Source: Bacteroidales bacterium (GTDB lineage: Bacteria; Bacteroidota; Bacteroidia; Bacteroidales; UBA932). Taken from it: 64,000 nt of DNA. The notes beneath the pieces are model-generated. The model made no database searches and was not told where the DNA came from. It saw only the letters and a program-made list of their open reading frames with translations. Both the position numbers and the translations under genes were made by a program. The stretch covers positions 104,521-168,520 of the forward strand of contig JAFSMS010000019.1 in NCBI GenBank assembly GCA_017447815.1. The letters run 5' to 3'. Positions 41,064-48,906 of this stretch are shown here, one piece after another. Positions within the stretch are counted from its first letter, which is position 1. The number at the start of each line of letters is the position of its first letter.

Positions 41064-44000
41064 TTAGAAAGTGATGTTCACACCGAAGGAACAAGTCATC
41101 GGGGAAGGATAACGACCGTTATCCACGCCGAAGGTGAGGCCGCTGGAGTCCTGCGTGGAAGCACCCACCTCAGGATCGAAGCCCTTGTACTTGGTGAAGG
41201 TATAGAGGTTCTGGATATTCATGTACAGGCGGATGTTTTCAATCTTGGCCTTTTCCAGAAGGCTCTTCGGGAAGGTGTAACCGAGGGTGATGTTCTTGAT
41301 GCGCAGATAACTGCCATCCTCGATGTAACGGGTGCTCAGACGGTCGTTGTCGTTGGGGTCCTGAATGGACGGACGGGGGGTCTTGGTATCGCTGTTGGCG
41401 ACACGCACGTTGGTGACGTCATCCAGCCAGGAAGAGCCGTCGGCATAGGTCTTGGCGGCGTCGATGACTTCCAGACGGGCGCGGTCCTTGATGTCCACAT
41501 GCTGGTTGGTCCAGGTGCTGTTCATGTGCACCAGACCGTTGTAACCCTGGCCCATCATGTTGTAGTTGAGAACCTTGTTGCCCACGGAACCGTTGAGGAA
41601 GATGGTGAGGTCCACATTCTTGTAACGGAAGGTGTTGGTCCAACCGAAGGTGAACTTCGGGAGCGGGGAACCGATATTGGTACGGTCCTTTTCGTTGATG
41701 ACGTTGTCACCGTTCACATCCTTGAACTTGAGGTCGCCGGGCCAGACCGTGGTGTAACGGTTGAAGACACCGTCTTCGGGGAACTTTTCGGCCCGCGGGG
41801 AATTCATGATGTCGTCGAAGTCCTTGTAAACGCCTTCCACCACGTAACCGTAGAAGTTGTAGAGGGATTCACCGATTTCGGTCACGGAGACGATGTCGCT
41901 CCACTGGCCGTAACCCACAAGTTGGGCATTGGCACTGCCGTCCAGGGCCATCAGCTTGTTCTGGTTGAAGGAAATCTGGAAGTTGGAATCCCAGCCGAAG
42001 TTCTTCAGGTCCACCGGGTGGGTGTCCAGGGTGATTTCCAGACCGCGGTTGCGGATGGTACCGTAGTTGCCCTTCGGGGCGGCCAGGGCGGAAGAACCGT
42101 TACCCTGGGTACCCATATAGGAAGGAAGGGTCATGGACATGAGCATGTCGGAGGAAATCTTCTGGTAGAGATCCACGGTGAGGTTGATCTTGTTCTCCAG
42201 GAAACTCAAGTCCAAACCGATGTTCACCTGCTCCTGCTTCTCCCAGTGGATACCGGTATTGGCGATGTTGGAAGGACGCTGGCTGTCACCGAGGCCGGTA
42301 GGCATCTTGCTCATGCCGGATTCCCAGGCGCCGCCGCCGATGTTGGCGTTACCGGTCTGGCCCCAGCCGAGACGGATCTTACCGCTGTTGAGGGCGATGG
42401 CGTCGCTGAAGTTCTTCATGAACTTCTCGTTGGTGAAACGCCAGCTGCCGGCTACGGAATGGAAGCCTGCCCAACGGTTATCGGGACCGAAGTTGGAGGA
42501 ACCGTCGTAACGGAAGGTGTAAGTGAGCAGGTAGCGGTTGTCGTAGTTGTACGTCTCACGGGTGAAGAAGGAAGCCATGGCGGAGGAACCGAAACCGGAA
42601 CCCACCGTGGGGTTGCCCGTTGCCAGACGCAGGTTGTGGATTTCATCGGAAGGCAGGCCGGTGTTGGAGGCGCTCAGATAATTCCATCTGGATTCCCAGG
42701 CTTCCTGGCCGATCATGGCGGTGAGGCTGTGCTTGCCGAAGGTGTTGGAATAGGTGAGGTAGTTCTTCAGGGACCAGTACGTGCTGGCGTTGCGCTGGGC
42801 ACTCATGGAGTTGTTACCGCGCTGCCAGCCGCCCAGGTTCACCATGGGCTTGTACGTGGTGGCCTCGGAGTGGCTGAAGTCGAAACCGACCTCGCTGCGC
42901 CATACGAAATGCTTGATGGGCGTGAGTTCGGCATAGACGTTACCGGTGAGTTTCTGACGTTTGAGGAGGTTTTCGTCCAGCATGGCCAGGGCCACCGGGT
43001 TGGCGGAGGTGTAGCCTTCGCGGACCGTGGTGGAATAGTTGCCGTCCAGGTCATAGACCGGGATGTCGGGCAATGTGGACAGGGAATAGAAGATGACACC
43101 TTCCTGACCGTCGGCCAGCTTGATGTTATCGTTGGTGATGGCGTAGGTGGCGTTCACACCGAGTTTGAGCCATTCCTTGAGCTGGGCGTCCAGGTTGGTA
43201 CGGAAACTCAGACGGTTGAAGTTGGAGCCGATGATGGTACCTTCCTGGTTCATGTAGGAACCGGAAACATAGTACTGCACCTTCTCGGAACCGCCCTGGG
43301 CGCTCACCTGATGCTGGTGCTGGAGGGCGGTGCGGAACACCTCGTCCTGCCAGTTGGTACCCTTGCCGAGGATGGAAGGATCGGCATACCAGCCGTTGTG
43401 GTCCACAAGGCCGAGGTCAACCATGTCGTTGTAGTACTCGGCGAATTCGCGGAGGTTCATCATGTCGATGCGGCTGGTCTGGCGCGATACGGCCACCATG
43501 CCGTCGTAGGAGAACTTGGCGTCGCCGGCCTTACCGTGCTTGGTGGTGATGAGCACGACACCGTTTGCACCCTGGGCACCGTAGATGGCCGTCGCAGAGG
43601 CATCCTTCAGGATTTCCATGCTCACGATATCGGCCGGGTTGATGGTGGCAAGCGGGGAGATGGTGGACACCTTACCGTTGCCCAGGCCGCCCAGACCGAA
43701 GTCTCCGCCGGAGTTGCCGCCGCCCTGGATGATCACACCGTCGATGACGTACAGCGGTTCGGCATTGGCGTTGACCGTCGCCTGACCGCGCACGCGGATG
43801 GAGGAGGAGGAACCCGGAGCACCGGAAGTCTGCACGGCAGACACACCGGCGGCACGTCCCTGCAGGGACTGGTCCAGCGAGGAAATGATGGAGCCCTTCA
43901 GGTCTTCCTCCTTCATGGAGACGGAGGCGCCGGAAAGGTCACTTCTTTTCATGGTACCGTAACCCACGACGACAACTTCGTCGAGGAATTCGGCATCTTC

Positions 44001-44276
44001 GGAGAGTTTGACGTTGATGACAGTCTGGCTGCCCACAACGATCTCCTGGGTTGCATAGCCGATGGAAGAGAACACGAGCGTAGCGCCGGGCTTCACCGTG
44101 ATCACGTAGTTTCCATCAAGGTCTGTGATGGCACCGTTGGAGGTGCCCTTCTCCATGACACTGGCTCCGATGACCGGGCCGATATCGTCCGTGACGGTAC
44201 CGGTCACCTTGGTCTGTGCGAACAAGGCGGTGGTGGCGAGGAGCGCCAGCATGAAGGTCACAAATTTTTGTTTCAT
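41064..44276 (-). CDS. SusC-like TonB-dependent outer-membrane transporter
   Basis: The 1070-residue protein has a signal peptide (ending ATTALFAQ). A CarboxypepD-reg-like domain follows (VTGTVTDDIGPVIGASVMEK), then a TonB box region (FLDEVVVVGYGTMKR) and a plug (LQGRAAGVSAVQTSGAPGSS; LYVIDGVIIQGGG). The 22-strand barrel ends with a terminal aromatic (SFGVNITF). It imports oligosaccharides released at the surface, with SusD as the lid. It lacks an N-terminal secretin/TonB short domain, so it should not signal through an anti-sigma factor. The 1083-codon plus-strand ORF opposite it is a coding shadow. Preceded by the GH5_7 gene with a 25-base gap. Confidence 0.96.
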   Translation of the reverse strand: MKQKFVTFMLALLATTALFAQTKVTGTVTDDIGPVIGASVMEKGTSNGAITDLDGNYVITVKPGATLVFSSIGYATQEIVVGSQTVINVKLSEDAEFLDEVVVVGYGTMKRSDLSGASVSMKEEDLKGSIISSLDQSLQGRAAGVSAVQTSGAPGSSSSIRVRGQATVNANAEPLYVIDGVIIQGGGNSGGDFGLGGLGNGKVSTISPLATINPADIVSMEILKDASATAIYGAQGANGVVLITTKHGKAGDAKFSYDGMVAVSRQTSRIDMMNLREFAEYYNDMVDLGLVDHNGWYADPSILGKGTNWQDEVFRTALQHQHQVSAQGGSEKVQYYVSGSYMNQEGTIIGSNFNRLSFRTNLDAQLKEWLKLGVNATYAITNDNIKLADGQEGVIFYSLSTLPDIPVYDLDGNYSTTVREGYTSANPVALAMLDENLLKRQKLTGNVYAELTPIKHFVWRSEVGFDFSHSEATTYKPMVNLGGWQRGNNSMSAQRNASTYWSLKNYLTYSNTFGKHSLTAMIGQEAWESRWNYLSASNTGLPSDEIHNLRLATGNPTVGSGFGSSAMASFFTRETYNYDNRYLLTYTFRYDGSSNFGPDNRWAGFHSVAGSWRFTNEKFMKNFSDAIALNSGKIRLGWGQTGNANIGGGAWESGMSKMPTGLGDSQRPSNIANTGIHWEKQEQVNIGLDLSFLENKINLTVDLYQKISSDMLMSMTLPSYMGTQGNGSSALAAPKGNYGTIRNRGLEITLDTHPVDLKNFGWDSNFQISFNQNKLMALDGSANAQLVGYGQWSDIVSVTEIGESLYNFYGYVVEGVYKDFDDIMNSPRAEKFPEDGVFNRYTTVWPGDLKFKDVNGDNVINEKDRTNIGSPLPKFTFGWTNTFRYKNVDLTIFLNGSVGNKVLNYNMMGQGYNGLVHMNSTWTNQHVDIKDRARLEVIDAAKTYADGSSWLDDVTNVRVANSDTKTPRPSIQDPNDNDRLSTRYIEDGSYLRIKNITLGYTFPKSLLEKAKIENIRLYMNIQNLYTFTKYKGFDPEVGASTQDSSGLTFGVDNGRYPSPMTCSFGVNITF

Positions 44277-44301
44277 GCTACTTGATTTTGGTTAATAATT
44301 A

Positions 44302-45573
44302 TTATTGGTTTAGATTGTCGATTGCCTCTTTGATGACATCCACCGTGGTGTCGGTGACATAGACGCCGTTCAGGCCCTGGGCCTCCTGGGCCGGGTCTCC
44401 GGTATAAGGGTCTCCGCTTTCCCACTGGCTGTGGACGGGCCGGGCATAGCCGCTCCAGCCCCAGAAGTTCACGCCCTGAAGGGATTTCCCCACCAGGGAG
44501 AACATATATTTATAGTATCCGTCACGGCCTTCGGTGGAAGCCTCGCGGGACGGGCTGAAGCCGTCGCGGGGATAGCCGAACTCCTCACAGACGATGGGCT
44601 GTCCCAGTTTCCGGGCCAGTTCCCGGTGAAGGCCGATGTAGTTTTCGGTCTTGGCAATGGCCTCGGGAAGATCCTCCACCAGATGCTCCGGACGGGCCCA
44701 ACTCCAGTTGTAAGGCCAGATGTGGATGGTCATGTAGTCGATGCCGGGGATGCTGCAGACCCTTTCCAGGAGGGCGGGGTCGTTCTCGCAGCCCCACGCC
44801 CCTTCACTGCCTACGGACAGCAGGTGGTTGGGGTCCAGTTCCTTGATGAGGCGGGCGCTTTCCGTGAGCCAGCCGATGAAGCCGTCCTGGATTTCCTTTT
44901 CGGAGGAGAAGCAGCGGGGCTCGTTTCCGATTTGCCAGGCGAAGATGGCGGGGTCTTCCCGGTAGGGCTTGCCGGTAACGGAATTGGTGCGGCCCACGAT
45001 GGCCTTCACATGGTTGTAAAAGAGTTCCTGGGCTTCCCGGGAGGTCTGGAACCTGCGCATCTGCTGCATGAAGGGCCAGTAGCCGTCGATCAGCGGAATC
45101 AAGGCCTTCTCACCGGTGGCCCACTCCAGGTACTGGCCGTAGCCGCCGCTCCATTCCCAGGAATTGTTCATATACAGGACCGCCTGCATGTCGCGCTTGC
45201 CCAGTTCGGCCAGGAAACGGTCCAGGCCCACCAGAAGCGTGTCGTTGTAAACGCCGGGCGCCTTCTGGAGCGTGGGCTCCACGCGGGAGAACACGCCGTC
45301 CTTCCCGTCTGCGCCCACCAGGACGCGGAGATTGTCGATGCCCAGGCTGTGAAGGCAGTCCAACTCTTGGGCAAGCCTCTCGAAATCGCCGCCCTTTCCG
45401 TCGGAAGCCAGGATAGGACCGTACCAGAAATTGGTACCGATGTAAGTGTAGGGCTTTCCGTCACGGACAAACTGACCGTCCGACACGGTGACAAAGGAGG
45501 GCGCCTTGCTGGAACAAGAAAAAACTGCGCTGGAACACAGAAGTCCCAGCAGACATTTCAGTGCTATTTTCAT
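44302..45573 (-). CDS. GH5 (subfamily 7-like) beta-mannanase lipoprotein
   Basis: The 423-residue lipoprotein (MKIALKCLLGLLCSSAVFSC) is a GH5 enzyme with YIGTNFWYG, the acid/base Glu in WQIGNEPR (about 218), IHIWPYNW, and the nucleophile in VCEEFGYPRD (about 331); these are features of subfamily 7 endo-beta-1,4-mannanases. It is the promoter-proximal gene of the operon. The start at 45573 is preferred because it gives a proper lipoprotein signal. The ATG at 45588 is possible, and the longer frame begins inside the -7 box. It probably initiates mannan attack at the cell surface. Confidence 0.9.
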   Translation of the reverse strand: MKIALKCLLGLLCSSAVFSCSSKAPSFVTVSDGQFVRDGKPYTYIGTNFWYGPILASDGKGGDFERLAQELDCLHSLGIDNLRVLVGADGKDGVFSRVEPTLQKAPGVYNDTLLVGLDRFLAELGKRDMQAVLYMNNSWEWSGGYGQYLEWATGEKALIPLIDGYWPFMQQMRRFQTSREAQELFYNHVKAIVGRTNSVTGKPYREDPAIFAWQIGNEPRCFSSEKEIQDGFIGWLTESARLIKELDPNHLLSVGSEGAWGCENDPALLERVCSIPGIDYMTIHIWPYNWSWARPEHLVEDLPEAIAKTENYIGLHRELARKLGQPIVCEEFGYPRDGFSPSREASTEGRDGYYKYMFSLVGKSLQGVNFWGWSGYARPVHSQWESGDPYTGDPAQEAQGLNGVYVTDTTVDVIKEAIDNLNQ

Positions 45574-45595
45574 TATGTTGGCCGACATAAATATT

Positions 45596-45612
45596 GTACA
45601 TTGCAAATGTAC
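45596..45612 (-). promoter_or_regulatory. Promoter and candidate operator of the polysaccharide operon
   Basis: The minus-strand -7 box TACATTTG (45611-45604) lies inside a palindrome, GTACATT GCA AATGTAC (45596-45612). No convincing -33 TTTG is found, which suits an activator-dependent promoter. The transcript start would be near 45598, leaving a leader of about 25 bases. Confidence 0.6.
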
Positions 45613-45673
45613 GCCATTCTGCCCGCGCGGAAAAATGAAAAATTGACTAAATCTGATACTTTTTTAACATCCT

Positions 45674-46552
45674 CTATACAAACACCCGGTTCTTGGTGAA
45701 GAGTGTGCGGAAATCCCGGGGCGTATAGCCTCTCCGCGTCTTGAACATCCGGTTGAAATTGGACAGGTTGTTGAAGCCGCAGGCATAGCAGATTTCACTG
45801 ATGCTGCTGGTCGTATCCACCAGCATCCGGGCCGCATTCCCGAGCCGCGTATCGATGATGAAATCCACCAGGGTCCGGTTGGTGTGCTGCTTGAAAAAAC
45901 GGCTGAAAGCACTGGGGGCCATCCCCACCAGGGAGGCCAGATCCTCCAGCCGCAAAGATTCCGCGTAATGGACTGAAATATAATCTTTTACCTTTGCTAT
46001 ACGGCGGCTTTCACGAGCGTCTTCCCGGTGGGTGAAAGAGGAGGACGCAAGCGTACGGGCATCCGGGTCCAGGGACAGTTCGTTCAGGATTTTGAGCATG
46101 GTCAGGAACTGCTCGAAATGCGCTTCCAGGGAGGCGATTCCGTCCAGATAGCCATATACTTTCATGATGGCCGGCATGGAGAAGGTGACGCCCAGCCTGG
46201 CGCGCTCGAACATCTTCCGGATAGAGGAGAACTGGTTCCGGCTCAGCAGTTTGGCATCCAGCAAATCGGCCGAAAACTGGATGGTGATTTCCCGCACATC
46301 CGCCTCGGTGCAGTTTCCCTGCCGCCAGGCATGCTCCAAGCCATCCCCGGTGACGAGGGTAAGTTCATAGTCTCCAATCTCTTCAATGCTGTCCCCTACG
46401 ACGCGCTGAACCCCCTTCCCCCGCTCGATGAAGTTGAGTTCGAACTCCTCATGGGAATGGATGGGATACAGGAACTCGCTTTTGTGCCGTTCCACAATGT
46501 AAAAACAGTCTTTGTCCGTGATGGGCGGGACTTCACGCAGAATTTTCGTCAT
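45674..46552 (-). CDS. AraC-family transcriptional regulator
   Basis: The 292-residue protein has an N-terminal cupin-like sensing domain (LYPIHSHEEFELNFIERGKG; LVTGDGLEHAW). A C-terminal AraC double helix-turn-helix begins at about residue 190 (LRLEDLASLVGMAPSAFSRF; SISEICYACGFNNLSNFNRM). The start at 46552 is chosen because the promoter box at 46573-46580 covers the longer ORF. It is on the same strand as, and 100 bases upstream of, the polysaccharide operon, and divergent from GH36, so it is the likely regulator of both. Use of a cytoplasmic AraC sensor rather than a hybrid two-component system implies induction by an imported sugar. Confidence 0.88.
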   Translation of the reverse strand: MTKILREVPPITDKDCFYIVERHKSEFLYPIHSHEEFELNFIERGKGVQRVVGDSIEEIGDYELTLVTGDGLEHAWRQGNCTEADVREITIQFSADLLDAKLLSRNQFSSIRKMFERARLGVTFSMPAIMKVYGYLDGIASLEAHFEQFLTMLKILNELSLDPDARTLASSSFTHREDARESRRIAKVKDYISVHYAESLRLEDLASLVGMAPSAFSRFFKQHTNRTLVDFIIDTRLGNAARMLVDTTSSISEICYACGFNNLSNFNRMFKTRRGYTPRDFRTLFTKNRVFV

Positions 46553-46572
46553 TTTTTCGCTGGCCTTTTGCA

Positions 46573-46603
46573 CAAAGATAGAGTTTTTTTGATACTTTTT
46601 CAA
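46573..46603 (-). promoter_or_regulatory. Promoter of the AraC-type regulator
   Basis: On the minus strand TTG (46603-46601), a 20-base spacer and the -7 box TATCTTTG (46580-46573) place the start of transcription about 14 bases upstream of the ATG at 46552. Confidence 0.7.
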
Positions 46604-46632
46604 CATTATTTCTTCTTTTGCCGAATTCTCGC

Positions 46633-46640
46633 TACCTTTG
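46633..46640 (+). promoter_or_regulatory. -7 box of the GH36 gene
   Basis: TACCTTTG lies 20 bases upstream of the ATG at 46660. No -33 element at the usual spacing is clear, which suggests activation by a regulator. Confidence 0.65.
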
Positions 46641-46659
46641 AGGAAACAACCCGATAAAC

Positions 46660-48891
46660 ATGAAACTGATCGCCCTCCTTGCCGCAGCCCTGATGGTACT
46701 GCCCGCCCCCCAGGCCAGAAAAGCCAAAAAACCCGCCAAACCGCCGGTGACTCCCCCGGCCGTACAGCAGCAGGTCGTGTCCGTAGAAACGGAAAATACG
46801 TCCCTGGTATTCCTGGTTGACGGAAAGGGCCAGGTCTATACCCGCCATTACGGGGCCCGCATCGCAGAACCGGCGCAGTATCTGGAAGAAGCCCTCCGCG
46901 AAGAAGATTACAATACCTGCGACGGCCTCGCCTATCCCGCCACGGGCGGCCGCTTCGTCGGAGAGCCCGCCCTGCAGGTAAAATATGCCGACGGCACCCA
47001 CAACACCGAACTCTATTTCACCGGTGTCTCTGCCGGGGAACGCGAAGGATGCCGGATCACCACCCTCTCGCTCAAGGATTATGTGACGGACCTGGCCGTG
47101 AACCTGGTTTTTGAAGCCTACCCCAAGGAAGACATCATCGTCACGCATACGGAAATCCTCAACGGCGGAAAACAGCCGGTGGAACTTCTGAACTATGCCT
47201 CCTCCTCCCTCTATGTCCAGGCCGACAACTATCTCCTCACCCATTTCTGGGGAGCCTGGGCCACCGACATGCAGATGGAGCACGAACTGCTGGGCCACGA
47301 CCTGAAAGTGATCGAGAGCCGCCGCGGCACACAGGCCACCCAGGGGAACAACCCTTCGTTCCTCCTGAGCCTCGGCGCCCGGGAATTCAGCGAGACGGCC
47401 GGCGAGGTCATCGCCGGAGCCCTGGCCTGGAGCGGCAATTTCCGGCTCAGTTTCGAGCGCGACAGCGGCGGAAGGCTCAACATCCTCACGGGCATCAGTC
47501 CCTTCGCCAGCGCCTATCCCCTGGCCGCCGGAGCCACCTTCACCACCCCGGACATGATTTACACCTGGTCCGGCGAGGGCGCCGGAAAGGCATCGCGCAA
47601 CCTGCACCGCTGGGCACGCAAATACAGCGTCTATGGCGGAGGTGAGGTGAATCCCACGCTCCTGAACAGTTGGGAAGGCGCCTATTTCAACTTCACCACC
47701 GAAACCCTCCTGCGCATGATGGACGATGCCGCCGGAATGGGCCTGGAGATGTTCGTGCTGGACGACGGCTGGTTCGGCAACAAGTTCCCGCGCAACGGGG
47801 ACAACGCCGGTCTCGGAGACTGGGAGGTCAACACCGCCAAACTGCCGGAAGGCATCGAGTACCTCGCTTCCTACGCCCACGCCAAAGGGCTTAAGTTCGG
47901 CATCTGGATAGAGCCGGAAATGGTGAATCCCAAGTCGGAACTGGCACAGAAGCGCCCCGAATGGGTGGTCCAGAGTCCCGGACGGGAAATTTACCAGGGC
48001 CGCAACCAATGGGTGCTGGACCTGTCCAACCCCGCCGTGGAAGATTTTGTCTTCGGGATTTTCGACCGGACCATGCAACTGGCCCCGGGCATCGACTATA
48101 TCAAATGGGACTGCAACCGCGTCATCCAGAGTTTCGGAAGCACTTATCTGGGCGCTCAGCAGGACAAATTCTACGTCGATTACTGCCAGGGACTGTACAA
48201 TGTCATGCGCCGCATCCGGGAGAAGTATCCCCGCGTACTGGTGCAGTGCTGCTCCTCCGGCGGCGGCCGCGTGGACTACGGCGCCCTGCGCTACTGCAAT
48301 GAAATCTGGACCAGCGACAACACCGACGCCCGCTCCCGGGCCTTCATCCAGTACGGCACCAGCCTGATTTACCCCGCCTGCGTGATGGGTTCGCACGTGT
48401 CCGCCGTGCCCAACCACCAGACAGGCAATGTCACACCCCTGAAATTCCGCTTCGACATGGCCTGCGCCGGCCGCCTGGGCATGGAACTGCAGCCCAAGAA
48501 CCTGTCGGCCGACGAGCGCGCCCTCGCCGACCGCTGCATCCGCTCCTACAAGCAGTACCGCGACCTGGTGTTCACCGGAGACCTCTACCGGCTCGCCTCT
48601 CCCTACGACGGGCACTACTACGGCCTCATGTACGTGTCGGAGGACAAAACCCGCGCAGTGGTGTTCACGTATTGCCTGGATTACGAGTCCCGCAACGTGG
48701 GCGGAAAGGTCTTCCGCCTGCAGGGACTGGACCCGGCCCGCACCTACCGCGTGACCGAGCAGAATACCGACCGCCCGTGCTGGTGGGGGGACGGTAAAAG
48801 TTTCAAGGGAGATTTCCTGATGGAAGGGGCCTTCAACCCGCGCCTTCCCCGGATTTACAGTTCCGCCATCTTCGTGCTGGAAGCGGAGTAA
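46660..48891 (+). CDS. GH36 alpha-galactosidase, exported
   Basis: The 743-residue enzyme begins with a signal peptide (MKLIALLAAALMVLPAPQA) and a basic/Pro-rich spacer, then a beta-sandwich and TIM barrel. GH36 landmarks are FVLDDGWFG, WIEPEMVNP, the nucleophile in YIKWDCNR (Asp about 484), and the acid/base in EIWTSDNTDAR (Asp about 553). It removes alpha-1,6-galactose branches from galactomannan or galactoglucomannan in the periplasm, letting the mannanases and the phosphorylase proceed. It is divergent from the AraC gene and so likely shares its control. Length is normal. Confidence 0.95.
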   Translation: MKLIALLAAALMVLPAPQARKAKKPAKPPVTPPAVQQQVVSVETENTSLVFLVDGKGQVYTRHYGARIAEPAQYLEEALREEDYNTCDGLAYPATGGRFVGEPALQVKYADGTHNTELYFTGVSAGEREGCRITTLSLKDYVTDLAVNLVFEAYPKEDIIVTHTEILNGGKQPVELLNYASSSLYVQADNYLLTHFWGAWATDMQMEHELLGHDLKVIESRRGTQATQGNNPSFLLSLGAREFSETAGEVIAGALAWSGNFRLSFERDSGGRLNILTGISPFASAYPLAAGATFTTPDMIYTWSGEGAGKASRNLHRWARKYSVYGGGEVNPTLLNSWEGAYFNFTTETLLRMMDDAAGMGLEMFVLDDGWFGNKFPRNGDNAGLGDWEVNTAKLPEGIEYLASYAHAKGLKFGIWIEPEMVNPKSELAQKRPEWVVQSPGREIYQGRNQWVLDLSNPAVEDFVFGIFDRTMQLAPGIDYIKWDCNRVIQSFGSTYLGAQQDKFYVDYCQGLYNVMRRIREKYPRVLVQCCSSGGGRVDYGALRYCNEIWTSDNTDARSRAFIQYGTSLIYPACVMGSHVSAVPNHQTGNVTPLKFRFDMACAGRLGMELQPKNLSADERALADRCIRSYKQYRDLVFTGDLYRLASPYDGHYYGLMYVSEDKTRAVVFTYCLDYESRNVGGKVFRLQGLDPARTYRVTEQNTDRPCWWGDGKSFKGDFLMEGAFNPRLPRIYSSAIFVLEAE

Positions 48892-48906
48892 CCTGTCAAT
48901 ACGCCG

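Noticed and set aside
41034-44285. 1083-codon plus-strand ORF opposite SusC
   Set aside because: It has low-complexity His/Gly/Val-rich composition and no domain; it is a GC-driven shadow of an unmistakable SusC gene.
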